DNA of 64,000 nucleotides. Source: Thermoleophilum album (lineage in GTDB: Bacteria > Actinomycetota > Thermoleophilia > Solirubrobacterales > Thermoleophilaceae). The stretch is from assembly GCF_900108055.1 (NCBI RefSeq), contig NZ_FNWJ01000001.1, positions 930,001 to 994,000 on the forward strand, read 5' to 3'. Below the pieces are notes generated by a model that saw only the letters and a list, made by a program, of their open reading frames with translations, was not told where the DNA came from and ran no database searches. This document shows, piece by piece, positions 1 to 11,774 of the stretch. Numbering within the stretch: the stretch's first letter is position 1; each line of letters begins with the position of its first letter. A program made the translations under genes and the position numbers.

Positions 1-393
1 GACCTGTCAGCGTTCTTCGACTACCGCGGAGCCCCTTACCTGATCGCCGAGTCGCTGTTGATCCTCGTCTTCACCTACTTCTACACCGCCGTGACCTTCA
101 ATCCCGTAGAGCAGGCCGACAATCTCAAGAAGTACGGCGGCTTCATCCCGGGTGTGCGCCCGGGTCGTCCGACCGCCGAGTACCTCGACCGCATCCTTGC
201 GCGCCTCACCCTGCCGGGCGCCATCTACCTGGCCGCCGTGGCAGCGCTACCGACGATTCTGGCCAACCAGACGTCTACGAACTTTGCGTTCGGTGGTACT
301 TCGTTGCTGATCGTTGTGGGCGTCGCCCTCGACACGATGAAACAGCTCGAGGCGCAACTGATGATGCGCAACTACGAGCGGTTCTTGAAGTGA
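1..393 (+). CDS. secY: Preprotein translocase subunit SecY, C-terminal part (gene enters from left edge)
   Basis: Frame 1 is open from the first base to the TGA at 391-393, giving the last 130 residues of SecY, the channel subunit of the Sec translocon in the cytoplasmic membrane. The segment carries membrane helices and the conserved cytosolic loop before them: [18 protein letters not shown] followed by [14 protein letters not shown], a signature of bacterial SecY. The start lies outside the window. The stop overlaps the adk start by four bases (GTGA), so the two are translationally coupled, in the usual secY-adk-map order of the ribosomal superoperon. Confidence 0.96.
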   Translation, partial: DLSAFFDYRGAPYLIAESLLILVFTYFYTAVTFNPVEQADNLKKYGGFIPGVRPGRPTAEYLDRILARLTLPGAIYLAAVAALPTILANQTSTNFAFGGTSLLIVVGVALDTMKQLEAQLMMRNYERFLK

Positions 394-1064
394 GCGAGCT
401 GAACCTCGTGCTGCTGGGCCCCCCAGGGGCCGGAAAGGGTACGCAGGCGGAGCGCCTGCGCGAGGACTTCGAGATCCCCTACTTCGCGACCGGCGACATC
501 CTGCGCGAGGCGGTGCGCGCCGGCACCGAGCTAGGAAAGCGCGCCCGCGAGTACATGGAACGCGGTGAGCTAGTTCCCGACGAGCTCGTCTGCGACCTGA
601 TCATGGAGCGGCTCGACGACCCTGATGCGCGCGACGGTTTCTTGCTCGACGGCTTCCCGCGAACGATCCGGCAAGCCGAAGTGCTCGAAAAAGCGCTGGC
701 GGAAAGGGGTCGGCAGCTGACGGCGGCGCTGCTGATCGAGGTGCCAGACGAGGAAGTCGTGCGCAGGCTCTCCGGCCGCCGCATCTGCACAAAAAATCAG
801 CACGTCTACCACGTTGAGTTCGATCCCCCCAAGACGCCTGGTGTGTGCGACCAGGATGGCTCGCGCTTGATTCAGCGCGACGACGACAAGCCGGAAACGA
901 TCCGCAAGCGGCTCGAGGTCTACCACCGAGAGACCGAGCCACTCGTCGAGTGGTACGAGGAGCGCGGCTTGCTGCGGCGCTTCGACGGCACGCGCGATCC
1001 TGACGAGGTCCACCGGCACATTCGCGCGACGCTCGCGACACTGCGCCTCGAGGCAGAGCTCTAA
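390..1064 (+). CDS. adk: Adenylate kinase
   Basis: 224-residue long-type adenylate kinase, which interconverts ATP + AMP and 2 ADP in the cytosol. The P-loop GPPGAGKGT is at residues 10-18, the AMP-binding TGD is near residue 35, DGFPRT is at 87-92 and the LID domain is about 128-165. In Gram-positive enzymes the LID binds zinc through four Cys, or three Cys and one Asp. Here the four positions read C133, N136, C153, D156, so the site is degenerate and may not hold zinc. The GTG start overlaps the secY stop. Neighbour order secY-adk-map supports the call. Confidence 0.97.
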   Translation: MSELNLVLLGPPGAGKGTQAERLREDFEIPYFATGDILREAVRAGTELGKRAREYMERGELVPDELVCDLIMERLDDPDARDGFLLDGFPRTIRQAEVLEKALAERGRQLTAALLIEVPDEEVVRRLSGRRICTKNQHVYHVEFDPPKTPGVCDQDGSRLIQRDDDKPETIRKRLEVYHRETEPLVEWYEERGLLRRFDGTRDPDEVHRHIRATLATLRLEAEL

Positions 1065-1075
1065 CCTCGGGCGCA

Positions 1076-1921
1076 GTGGCAAAGCTCAAGAGCCCCGAAC
1101 AGATCGAGCGGATAGCGGCTGCCGGCGCGATCGTCGCTCAGTGCTTGCGCCTCTTGCAGCAGCGGGCACGGCCGGGAGTGCGGACGCGAGAGCTCGACGC
1201 ACTCGCCGAGCGCTTCATCCGCTCCCGCGGTGCTGAGCCGGCGTTTAAGGGCTACCACGGCTACCCGGCCTCGATCTGCGCTTCCCCCAACTCGTTGGTG
1301 GTACACGGGATTCCCGACGACTACGAGCTGACCCCGGGTGACGTGCTCTCGCTCGACGTCGGCGTCGAGCTCGACGGCTGGATCGCCGACGCCGCTCTAA
1401 CCGTCGCGGTCGGTCGGCCTTCGCCGACTGCGCGCCGCCTACTGGACACTACGCGCGCGGCGCTCTACGCAGGAATCGCCAAAGCCCAACCCGGGGCCCA
1501 TCTCGGCGACGTCTCCCACGCCATTCAGCAACGTGTCGAGCAGGACGGTTTCTCGGTCATCCGTGCGCTCGTCGGTCATGGCGTTGGGCGCGCGATGCAC
1601 GAAGAGCCACAGATCCCGAACTTCGGTCGACCGGGCACCGGTCCGCTGCTCGAGCCGGGCATGGTTCTGGCGATCGAGCCAATGGTCAACGCCGGCGGCC
1701 ACGAGGTCGAGATGGGGCCCGACAACTGGGCCGTCTACTCCCGCGACGGATCGCTCGCCGCGCACTTCGAGCACACGATCGCGGTGACCCGCGAAGGGCC
1801 GCGCATCCTCACGCCCTGGGATCCCGATGCCCCCGCCGCGCTAGTGCGCGAGAGCGCGTCGGAGAAGGCGGAGCGAGGATCTGCGGAATCTGCGCTCACG
1901 CCCCACCGAGAGGTTCGCTGA
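1076..1921 (+). CDS. map: Type I methionine aminopeptidase
   Basis: 281 residues with the pita-bread fold. It removes the initiator Met from nascent proteins in the cytosol. The five metal ligands are visible as D94 (LDVG), D105 (ADAA), H168 (GHGVG), E201 (IEP) and E232 (FEHT), and the substrate-contacting H77 is in VVHGIP. The GTG start at 1076 follows adk by 11 bases. Roughly 35 residues after the core end (LTPW) are polar and probably disordered. infA, which normally follows in this operon, is absent, and rpmJ comes next after 126 bp. Confidence 0.96.
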   Translation: MAKLKSPEQIERIAAAGAIVAQCLRLLQQRARPGVRTRELDALAERFIRSRGAEPAFKGYHGYPASICASPNSLVVHGIPDDYELTPGDVLSLDVGVELDGWIADAALTVAVGRPSPTARRLLDTTRAALYAGIAKAQPGAHLGDVSHAIQQRVEQDGFSVIRALVGHGVGRAMHEEPQIPNFGRPGTGPLLEPGMVLAIEPMVNAGGHEVEMGPDNWAVYSRDGSLAAHFEHTIAVTREGPRILTPWDPDAPAALVRESASEKAERGSAESALTPHREVR

Positions 1922-2047
1922 CGCTAAGGCCGCGGTCGTTAGCTGGCCGCGTGCGACAGCCGTTTGCTGCTAGTCTTGCCCGCTGGCGCGCAGCCGACTC
2001 CTGGGCTCCGCGCACTTCCTCTCTAGTAGGCGACAGATCACGGAGCG

Positions 2048-2161
2048 ATGAAGGTCCGACCCTCGGTCAAGCCGATGTGCGAAAAGTGCAAGGTCATCAA
2101 GCGCCGCGGCGCGGTGCTCGTGATCTGTCAAAACCCGCGTCACAAGCAGCGGCAGGGGTAG
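2048..2161 (+). CDS. rpmJ: 50S ribosomal protein L36
   Basis: A 37-residue protein starting [15 protein letters not shown] and ending NPRHKQRQG. It is the smallest protein of the large ribosomal subunit. The zinc-ribbon ligands C11, C14, C27 and H32 are all present, so this is the zinc-binding (C+) form. It lies between map and rpsM, the standard position, ten bases before the S13 start. A GGAG sequence lies just upstream of its ATG. Confidence 0.96.
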   Translation: MKVRPSVKPMCEKCKVIKRRGAVLVICQNPRHKQRQG

Positions 2162-2171
2162 GCCGCCGGCC

Positions 2172-2561
2172 GTGGCGCGGATAGCCGGAATCAACATCCC
2201 CCTCAATAAGAGGGTCGAGATCGGCCTCACGTACATCTACGGCATCGGCCGCTCGACCGCGCGGCGGGTGCTGGCCGAGGCCGGTGTCGATCCCGACACA
2301 TACGTCAAGGATTTGACCGACGACGAGATCAGGCGTTTGCGCGAGATCATCGACAACGAGCTCGTCGTCGAGGGCGATTTGCGGCGTGAGCGAGCCCAGA
2401 ACATCAAGCGCTTGATGGAGATCGGGTGTTATCGGGGCTTGCGCCATCGGCGCGGGCTGCCGGTGCGTGGGCAACGGACGAAGACGAATGCCCGTACCCG
2501 CAAGGGACCGCGCAAGGGCAGCGCCGCCGGCGCCGGCAAGAAGAAGGTCCGCAAGCACTAG
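2172..2561 (+). CDS. rpsM: 30S ribosomal protein S13
   Basis: 129 residues with a GTG start. The N-terminus [20 protein letters not shown], the IYGIG motif, and the C-terminal [18 protein letters not shown] tail that reaches the decoding site are diagnostic of S13, a head protein of the small subunit. The very basic end (KKKVRKH) is typical. It sits in the rpmJ-rpsM-rpsK-rpsD-rpoA-rplQ order found in most bacteria. Confidence 0.98.
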   Translation: MARIAGINIPLNKRVEIGLTYIYGIGRSTARRVLAEAGVDPDTYVKDLTDDEIRRLREIIDNELVVEGDLRRERAQNIKRLMEIGCYRGLRHRRGLPVRGQRTKTNARTRKGPRKGSAAGAGKKKVRKH

Positions 2562-2586
2562 CGCGCACGCCGAGGTCCAGTAATCG

Positions 2587-2982
2587 ATGGCTCAGAAGGG
2601 CACAAAGCAGCGTGGTCGACGCAAGGCGCGGAAGAACGTGCCGGTCGGTCAGGCGCACATCAAGACCAGCTTCAACAACACGATCGTCTCGATCACCGAC
2701 CGCGAGGGCAACGTAATCGCCTGGGAGTCGGCTGGCTCAGCCGGCTTCCGTGGCTCGCGCAAATCGACGCCCTTCGCCGCCCAAGTGACCGCGGACGGGG
2801 CTGCCAAGAAGGCAATGGAGCACGGTGTGCAGAAAGTCGAGGTCTTCGTAAAAGGTCCCGGCTCGGGCCGCGAGACCGCGATCCGCTCGCTACAAGCGGC
2901 GGGCCTCGAGATCATTTCGATCCGGGACGTCACGCCGCATCCCCACAACGGTTGCCGCCCGAAGAAGCGGCGGAGGGTCTGA
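2587..2982 (+). CDS. rpsK: 30S ribosomal protein S11
   Basis: 131 residues. The conserved core reads [19 protein letters not shown] and later [19 protein letters not shown], the classic S11 end. S11 forms part of the platform of the small subunit near the mRNA exit. It starts 25 bases after rpsM and ends three bases before rpsD, so it belongs to the same transcript. Confidence 0.98.
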   Translation: MAQKGTKQRGRRKARKNVPVGQAHIKTSFNNTIVSITDREGNVIAWESAGSAGFRGSRKSTPFAAQVTADGAAKKAMEHGVQKVEVFVKGPGSGRETAIRSLQAAGLEIISIRDVTPHPHNGCRPKKRRRV

Positions 2983-2985
2983 TCG

Positions 2986-3606
2986 ATGGCGCGCTACACG
3001 GGACCCGTATGCAAGCTTTGCCGACGCGAGGGGGAGAAGCTCTTCCTCAAAGGTGAGCGTTGTCTAACCGACAAGTGCGCGATCGAGCGCCGCAACTACC
3101 CACCAGGGCAACATGGACGCGCACGTGTGCGGCAGTCCGAGTATCGGCTCCAGCTGCGCGAAAAGCAGAAGGCACGTCGTTACTACGGAGTGCTCGAGCG
3201 GCAGTTCCGCAACTACTACGAGCGTGCCAGCCGGCTACCGGGAGCGACCGGCGAAAACCTCCTCCGGTTGCTGGAAACCCGCCTCGACAACGTGCTCGTG
3301 CGTCTCGGATTCGCCGCCTCGCGGCGTCAGGCACGGCAGTTCATCCGCCACGGCCACTGGCTGGTCAACGGACGCCGCGTCGACATCCCCTCCTATCAGG
3401 TGCGTCCAGACGATGTCATCACGCTCAAACCGGGATCCGGTGCCGAGGCGGCGGTGCGTGAGGCGACCGAACTCACGTCTGCCGTGCCGGCCTGGTTGCA
3501 GGCGGACCACGACGGCCTCACCGCGAAGGTACTGCGGTGGCCCGAGCGGGACGAGATTCCTGCACCGGTCCAAGAGCAGTTGATCGTCGAGCTCTACTCG
3601 AAGTAA
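2986..3606 (+). CDS. rpsD: 30S ribosomal protein S4, zinc-binding form
   Basis: 206 residues. S4 nucleates assembly of the 30S body. The N-terminal four-cysteine knuckle (C9, C12, C26, C31) shows this is the zinc-binding paralogue. It is followed by [15 protein letters not shown] and a central S4 RNA-binding domain ([20 protein letters not shown]). Length is normal. It is the last ribosomal gene before rpoA, and S4 commonly acts as the translational regulator of this operon. Confidence 0.98.
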   Translation: MARYTGPVCKLCRREGEKLFLKGERCLTDKCAIERRNYPPGQHGRARVRQSEYRLQLREKQKARRYYGVLERQFRNYYERASRLPGATGENLLRLLETRLDNVLVRLGFAASRRQARQFIRHGHWLVNGRRVDIPSYQVRPDDVITLKPGSGAEAAVREATELTSAVPAWLQADHDGLTAKVLRWPERDEIPAPVQEQLIVELYSK

Positions 3607-3671
3607 GCGTCTTACGCGCGCGCCATCAGTAGCACTCGGGTGCGCGCGAGAACCCGACAAGGAAGCCCGCC

Positions 3672-4640
3672 ATGACCGAGTTCCAGACACCGCAGATCTC
3701 CGTCGAGAAAGCCGACTACCGACGCGGCCGGTTCGTTATCGAGCCGCTCGACAAAGGGTTCGGCTACACGTTCGGAAACTCGTTGCGCCGCGTGCTCCTC
3801 ACCTCGCTCGGTGGGGCGGCAGTAACGAGCGTGAGGATCGAGGGCGTCGCGCACGAGTTCTCGACGATTCCAGGGGTCAAGGAGGACGTAACCGACATCG
3901 TCCTCAACCTCAAAGAGGTCGTCTGCCGGATGCACACCGACGCCGACGAGATCGAGGCGCCGCTGGTCGCCACTGGTCCCGGCGAGGTGCGCGCCGGCGA
4001 CATCGACTTTCCCGCGGGTGTCGAGGTGCTCAACCCCGAGGCCCATATTGCGACACTCGAGAAGAAGACCACGCTCGAGATGTACCTGACGATCGGGCGT
4101 GGGCGCGGTTATGCGCCGGCGGAGGAAAACAAGCAGCCAGACCAGCCGATCGGTGTGATCCCGATCGACTCGATCTTCTCACCGGTGAAGCGCGTCAGCT
4201 ACCGCGTCGAGGCAGCTCGTGTCGGTCAGCGGACCGACTACGACAAGCTGATCCTGGACATTGAGACCGACGGCTCCCTCGACCCGGAAGCAGCGCTCCG
4301 CGAGGCAGCCGAGATCCTTATCCGTTACCTCGCGATCTTTACCGACGCCTCGCGCGTCGAAGAGCTGCGGCGCGAGGGTGCAGCGCTCGTCGGCGACTCT
4401 GGCAACGGTTCCGCCGCTGGCGGCGGCGCGCGGACCGCGATGGACGACATCCTGATCGAGGAGCTCGAGCTCGGGGTCCGCTCCTACAACTGCTTGAAGC
4501 GGGCCGGCATCCAGACCGTGGGCGACCTGATCTCGAAGACCGAGGCTGAGCTCGCAGCGATCCCGAACTTCGGTCGCAAGTCGATCGAAGAGGTCAAGGA
4601 GACGCTCGCAGCGCGTGGTCTCTCGCTGCGACAGGGCTAG
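3672..4640 (+). CDS. rpoA: DNA-directed RNA polymerase subunit alpha
   Basis: 322 residues. The N-terminal dimerisation domain includes FVIEPLDKGFGYTFGNSLRR (about residues 20-39) and the beta-contacting region. A short Gly/Ala linker near residues 238-253 leads to the C-terminal domain with its helix-hairpin-helix sequence (VRSYNCLKRAGIQTVGDL, then IPNFGRKSIEEV). The C-terminal domain binds UP elements and activators. AAGGAAG lies seven bases before the ATG. The 65-bp gap from rpsD contains GC-rich inverted repeats but no clear promoter. Confidence 0.98.
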   Translation: MTEFQTPQISVEKADYRRGRFVIEPLDKGFGYTFGNSLRRVLLTSLGGAAVTSVRIEGVAHEFSTIPGVKEDVTDIVLNLKEVVCRMHTDADEIEAPLVATGPGEVRAGDIDFPAGVEVLNPEAHIATLEKKTTLEMYLTIGRGRGYAPAEENKQPDQPIGVIPIDSIFSPVKRVSYRVEAARVGQRTDYDKLILDIETDGSLDPEAALREAAEILIRYLAIFTDASRVEELRREGAALVGDSGNGSAAGGGARTAMDDILIEELELGVRSYNCLKRAGIQTVGDLISKTEAELAAIPNFGRKSIEEVKETLAARGLSLRQG

Positions 4641-4687
4641 GCTGCGCTAGCGAAAGACGGTCGGTCTGCCGGGGATGTGATCGAGCG

Positions 4688-5041
4688 ATGAGGCACCGTA
4701 AGCAACGGGGAAAGTTGAGTCGGGACGCGGCGCACCGTCGAGCGCTCGTGATGAACCTTTGCCGGGAAGTCATCGAGCACGGTCGCATCCGCACGACCGA
4801 GGCGAAGGCGAAGGCTGCCAAGCCCGAACTCGAACGTCTCATTACGCTCGCCAAGCGCGGCGACATGCACGCCCGGCGCCAGGCGATGGCCCGCCTCGGC
4901 CAAGACAAGTTCCTCGTCTACAAGCTCTTCGAGGAGGTGGCTCCGCGTTACCGCGAACGTGAGGGCGGTTACACGCGCATTCTGAAGCTCGGACCGCGGC
5001 CCTCCGATGCCGCGGAGATCGTTCTGCTCGAGCTCGTCTGA
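4688..5041 (+). CDS. rplQ: 50S ribosomal protein L17
   Basis: 117 residues starting MRHRKQRGKLSRDAAHRRAL, the L17 signature, with EHGRIRTTEAKAKAAKPELE following. L17 lies near the peptide exit tunnel of the large subunit. It closes the ribosomal block; the end ILKLGPRPSDAAEIVLLELV matches the family. truA follows after 18 bases, as in many bacteria. Confidence 0.98.
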   Translation: MRHRKQRGKLSRDAAHRRALVMNLCREVIEHGRIRTTEAKAKAAKPELERLITLAKRGDMHARRQAMARLGQDKFLVYKLFEEVAPRYREREGGYTRILKLGPRPSDAAEIVLLELV

Positions 5042-5059
5042 AGCTCGAGTCACGGTTTC

Positions 5060-5797
5060 TTGGCGGCAGCTCCGCAGGTGAGCGCCAAGCTATTGCTGGA
5101 GTACGACGGCAGCGGATTTCGCGGCTGGGCTCGGCAGCCGGGCCTACGAACCGTCCAAGGAGTTCTCGAAGACGCGCTTGCGGAGCTTTGCGGCATCCCG
5201 GTAGCGACGACCGTGGCGGGACGCACCGACGCCGGTGTCCACGCCCTCGGCCAGGTCGTAAGCCACCCTGGCCGGGCCTTACCCGCCGGCGCGATCAATG
5301 CCCGTCTGCCCGCCGACGTGCGGGTGCTGCGCTCGGAGGACGCTCCGGAAGGCTTCGACGCGCGCCGCGACGCGCGCTCGCGCCGCTACCGGTACCGGAT
5401 CTACACCCGCGCGGTCCCGAGCCCTTTCGAACACGGCCGTGCCTGGCAGCTCGGCTTCTCGCCGGACCTCGAGCTGCTGCAAGCCTACGCTGGCCTATTG
5501 CCCGGCACACACGACTTCACTGCTTTCACACCGGCAGACACCGATCACGTGCGTTTCGAACGGGTCGTGCTCGAGGCGCGCTGGCTGCGCGAGAGTGAGC
5601 ACCTGATCGCCTTCGAGATCGAGGCCGACACCTTCCTGCGGCACATGGTCAGAACGCTTGTGGGGACGATGGTCGAGATGGCCCGTCGGCGCCACGATCC
5701 GGCGCGCCTCGCGCGACTTCTGACCGGCCGCCCGCGGACCGAGGCAGGGATGACGGCTCCGCCCGACGGTCTGTACCTCACCCACGTCCGCTACTGA
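5060..5797 (+). CDS. truA: tRNA pseudouridine(38-40) synthase TruA
   Basis: 245 residues. TruA converts uridines 38, 39 and 40 in tRNA anticodon arms to pseudouridine. The nucleophile is D57 in [14 protein letters not shown]. Other family marks are [18 protein letters not shown] near the start, [16 protein letters not shown] and [11 protein letters not shown] near the end. The TTG at 5060 gives the longest form, while a GTG at 5078 gives a protein beginning just before LLLEYDG; neither has a clear Shine-Dalgarno, so the start is uncertain by six codons. Confidence 0.94.
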   Translation: MAAAPQVSAKLLLEYDGSGFRGWARQPGLRTVQGVLEDALAELCGIPVATTVAGRTDAGVHALGQVVSHPGRALPAGAINARLPADVRVLRSEDAPEGFDARRDARSRRYRYRIYTRAVPSPFEHGRAWQLGFSPDLELLQAYAGLLPGTHDFTAFTPADTDHVRFERVVLEARWLRESEHLIAFEIEADTFLRHMVRTLVGTMVEMARRRHDPARLARLLTGRPRTEAGMTAPPDGLYLTHVRY

Positions 5798-5816
5798 AGT
5801 GCCTCACCCGCCCGGA

Positions 5817-5822
5817 TATCCT
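5817..5822 (+). promoter_or_regulatory. -10 element of surE, apparently leaderless
   Basis: TATCCT lies eight bases before the surE GTG at 5831, with no Shine-Dalgarno sequence between. A transcript starting seven or eight bases after this hexamer would begin at the start codon. Confidence 0.45.
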
Positions 5823-5830
5823 CGCTGCTC

Positions 5831-8756
<2,926 letters not shown>

Positions 8757-8798
8757 TCGATTTCGCACAGTTCGGTTCGCCCCTCGCGCGGCTGCGGT

Positions 8799-10208
8799 TC
8801 AGCTGTCCGCAAGCGCCTGCACGACCGCCTCTTCGGTGGCGCGTGCCCGCGCCGTCGGTGTGCCGTTGGCTAGCAGCGAGAACCAGTAGCGCTCGCCGCT
8901 GCGGGCCCGGCAGTAGCCGGAAAGCGCCGTGACACCGGTCAAGGTTCCGGTTTTTGCGCGGCAGCGTCCGCGTGCGGGGCCGCTGCGGAAACGTCGTCGC
9001 AGCGTACCCTCGCGCCCGGCTAGTGGCAGTGAGCGCAGCCACTGTGGGCCCCAAGGTCGCCGCAGCGCGTTGCGCAACAGCCGCACTATCTCGCTGGGCG
9101 ACGCCCGGTTCGCGCGCGAAAGGCCGGAGCCGTCGACGAGCTTGGGTTGCACGCCGAGTCGTTGCAATACCGCTCGTTCGATCCGCAAACCCAGCTCAGT
9201 ACTCCCCGGCGTCGCGGCACGGGTCGCGAGCTGCTTGAGCAGCATTTCCGCGAAGAAGTTGTCGGAGTCGCGGTTCGTGACGCGAACGATCAGCGACAGC
9301 GGGGGCGACGCCAGCTCCGCCAGCTCTCGCCCGTCGGCCGGCGCGGTTCCCAGGGTCTCGCGGCCCTTCACAGCGACCCCGAGCTGGCTTAGCGCCCGTC
9401 GAAACCGCTGTGCCGTGGCGAGCGCCGGGTCGGCCACGAAGTTGCGACCCGAAGGCGCCAGCCCGCGATCGACGACGAGCGCGGAAAGCGGCCCCACCCA
9501 AATGCTCGTACGCCACGCCGATGCCGGGCCCCCGGTGAGGCGGTCGAAGCGGCTGGCATCGGCGACGATCGGGCCGTCGACCCGCCTGACACCGGCGTCG
9601 CGAACGGCGCGCGCAAGCGCGGCGAGGGTCGGTCCGCCGGTGCCCGCCGTAGGCCCACCGAGACCGCTTGCGAGCGTTGGGTCGCCGCCGCCAACGAGGT
9701 AGAGCGGGCCGCTGACACGGCCCTCGGTGTCCGGCCAGGCCGCGGTCACCACCCGCGTCTGCCACCGCTGCTCGGGACCGAAAAGCTCGAGCGCTGCAGC
9801 GGTCGTGAAGAGCTTCACGTTCGACGCTGGCACGAGCCGCGTTCGCGCACGCAAGGAAGCGACGACCACGCCCCGCTCGTCGACGATCAGTGCGGCGCCA
9901 CCGCCGCCGAGTCGCGCCAGGAGCCGGCGCAAGCGGGTGGGCAACAGCGAGCGCGGCGACTGCGCCGTGCCGCGCTCCGAATTGCCGGCGGAACTACCTC
10001 TTGGCTGCGGTGCCGCCGGCTTGGTCTGGGAAGGCTCGGTACCGGCGACCGGTGGTGCCGAAGCGCCGCCCTCCGCCGAAGCGCGGGCCGTCGCCGCGGG
10101 AGCGCCCGCGCCGGCGATGCCGGCGAGGGCGAGCGCTCCTGTGCACAGGAGCGAGATCAGCATGATCCGGGCGAACCTCAGCGCTCTCACCGACACCGAC
10201 ACGCGCAC
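8799..10208 (-). CDS. dacB: D-alanyl-D-alanine carboxypeptidase / endopeptidase, DacB (PBP4) family, secreted
   Basis: 469 residues from the GTG at 10208. Penicillin-binding protein of peptidase family S13, which trims peptidoglycan stem peptides outside the membrane. The three penicillin-fold motifs are SNVK (in VPASNVKLFTTAAA), SDN (in NRDSDNFFAEML) and KTG (in CRAKTGTLTGV). A signal sequence (RALRFARIMLISLLCTGALA) is followed by a low-complexity Ala/Pro/Ser linker. The frame stays open a further 133 codons upstream, but that part lacks family sequence and overlaps the divergent patatin gene. TAAGCT lies eight bases before the chosen GTG. Confidence 0.9.
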   Translation of the reverse strand: MRVSVSVRALRFARIMLISLLCTGALALAGIAGAGAPAATARASAEGGASAPPVAGTEPSQTKPAAPQPRGSSAGNSERGTAQSPRSLLPTRLRRLLARLGGGGAALIVDERGVVVASLRARTRLVPASNVKLFTTAAALELFGPEQRWQTRVVTAAWPDTEGRVSGPLYLVGGGDPTLASGLGGPTAGTGGPTLAALARAVRDAGVRRVDGPIVADASRFDRLTGGPASAWRTSIWVGPLSALVVDRGLAPSGRNFVADPALATAQRFRRALSQLGVAVKGRETLGTAPADGRELAELASPPLSLIVRVTNRDSDNFFAEMLLKQLATRAATPGSTELGLRIERAVLQRLGVQPKLVDGSGLSRANRASPSEIVRLLRNALRRPWGPQWLRSLPLAGREGTLRRRFRSGPARGRCRAKTGTLTGVTALSGYCRARSGERYWFSLLANGTPTARARATEEAVVQALADS

Positions 10209-10216
10209 GCCGCGCC

Positions 10217-10222
10217 AGCTTA
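10217..10222 (-). promoter_or_regulatory. -10 element of the DacB-family gene, apparently leaderless
   Basis: On the minus strand TAAGCT is followed by eight bases and then the GTG at 10208. No Shine-Dalgarno is seen. It supports a start far downstream of the open-frame limit. Confidence 0.4.
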
Positions 10223-10311
10223 AGGGGCGGCAGCTCGGCACTGAGCGACAACCCTTGTTCGCTGCTAGCGGGTTGCCTGGTCGGCCAGCCAAGTATGCTG
10301 AGGAGCACGGG

Positions 10312-11742
10312 ATGGGGGAGCTGATCGCCCTGGCAGGGCCGCCCCACACGGGTGGGCCGGGCAAGGAGGCCGCGCGAGCCAGGCGCCGGGCGGTGCTTGC
10401 GCACGCCGAGCAGTCCAACGACGGCGCTGCCCGAACCGGCCGCAGCGCGTCCGGTAGTTCCTCGGGAAGCGCCTCAGCGGCGGGCGCCGATCGCCAAACG
10501 CTCTCGCCGGACGCCGGCACGAACAACCGTGGCAAGCGACGGCGTGCTCGGACCACCAAGTCCCGTAGCGGGCGGACCGCGCTGGTTCTAGGGGGCGGCG
10601 GTTTCACCGGCGGGGCCTTCGAGATCGGGGCGCTGCGTGCTCTGGAGATCCTGCTTGGCCCAGGGGCGATCGGTCGTTTCGATATTTACGTAGGCACCAG
10701 TGCGGGGGCCTTCGTCGCCTCATTCGTCGCTAACGGCGTGTCGGCCGAGCGCCTGTTCGCCGCACTGCAGGGAGATGAGGAAGCGGCCGGCCTGCGTCGA
10801 CCGGGTCGACGAACCTTGATGCGTTTGAACCTCGCTGGTCTGGCGCGAGCGACCTACCGGGTGCCGCTCGGCGCTTTGGCGATCGCTGCGCAGATGGCGA
10901 CGCGCCCCGGTTCAGTCTCGCTCGTCGATGCCGTCACGCGGCTCGCCGACGGCTTGCCGAACGGGCTCTACGACGGCGGGGGGATTGAGCGCTACCTCCG
11001 CGAGACCTTTTCCGGGCCCGGTCTGACCGACGACTTTCGGCAACTGTCTCGTCGGCTCTACCTGGTTGCAACCGATATCGATAGCTGTGAGCGCGTCGTG
11101 TACGGGGAGCGCGGTTTCGACGACGTGCCGATCTCCGCCGCCGCCGCGGCGTCGGCAGCCCTGCCGATGGTCTACACGCCTCGTCGCATCGGCGGGCGGT
11201 CGCTGGTCGACGGCGGCATCTTCTCGACCACCAATATCGACGTCGCGGTCGCGCACGGCGCCGAACTGGTCGTCGTACTGAACCCGCTCGTGCCATATCG
11301 CAATTTGCGCGGCGAGGGCGCCGAGGCGACCGAAACGCTCGCCGATCGGGGGTTCGCGCCGATCGGTTACCAAGCGTTCAAGATGCTGGCGCACGAGCGC
11401 CTCCAGCGCGCTGCCCTGAGCTGGCAAGAACGTTTCCCGGGGACGGACATCCTTCTCATCGAGCCCGATCCTGACGACCGCCTGATGTTCGAGACACACA
11501 TCCTCGACTTTGCGCGGGCGCGCACGGTTGCGCGGCGCGCGTTTCGCACGGTCGGCGCTCGGTTGCTCGAACAAAGCGACAAGCTGGCGCCGATTTGGGC
11601 GCGACATGGCATCTCCGCCGATCCCGTCCGTCTGCGCCGGGCACTCGGTTCCCTGCCGAGGAGACGTCGAGGCTCGCGCCTGGGGCGCATCGTGACCGTT
11701 CCGGCTCGGGCCGGTCGGGCGTTGGCAGCCGGTGTGCGCTAA
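10312..11742 (+). CDS. Patatin-like phospholipase
   Basis: 476 residues from the ATG at 10312, which has AGGAG six bases upstream. Patatin-family lipid acyl hydrolase with a Ser-Asp dyad. The oxyanion loop is LGGGGFTGGAFEIGALRAL, the nucleophile elbow GTSAG (in YVGTSAGAFVASFVA) and the catalytic Asp in LVDGGIF. About 85 residues before the domain are Ala/Ser/Arg-rich and probably disordered, and no signal peptide is seen. The likely substrate is a membrane lipid or acylglycerol. It diverges from the DacB-family gene across about 100 bp. Confidence 0.9.
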   Translation: MGELIALAGPPHTGGPGKEAARARRRAVLAHAEQSNDGAARTGRSASGSSSGSASAAGADRQTLSPDAGTNNRGKRRRARTTKSRSGRTALVLGGGGFTGGAFEIGALRALEILLGPGAIGRFDIYVGTSAGAFVASFVANGVSAERLFAALQGDEEAAGLRRPGRRTLMRLNLAGLARATYRVPLGALAIAAQMATRPGSVSLVDAVTRLADGLPNGLYDGGGIERYLRETFSGPGLTDDFRQLSRRLYLVATDIDSCERVVYGERGFDDVPISAAAAASAALPMVYTPRRIGGRSLVDGGIFSTTNIDVAVAHGAELVVVLNPLVPYRNLRGEGAEATETLADRGFAPIGYQAFKMLAHERLQRAALSWQERFPGTDILLIEPDPDDRLMFETHILDFARARTVARRAFRTVGARLLEQSDKLAPIWARHGISADPVRLRRALGSLPRRRRGSRLGRIVTVPARAGRALAAGVR

Positions 11743-11774
11743 CCGCCGCTCGCCCCAGGAGGGCAGCGATCAAC

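Noticed and set aside
10273-10299. TTGCCT-N15-TATGCT as a promoter for the patatin gene
   Set aside because: The expected transcription start would fall within the AGGAG ribosome-binding site, so the hexamers are probably chance.
10209-10607. 133-codon upstream extension of the DacB-family gene
   Set aside because: It lies before the signal peptide, has no family sequence and would overlap the divergent patatin gene and its ribosome-binding site.
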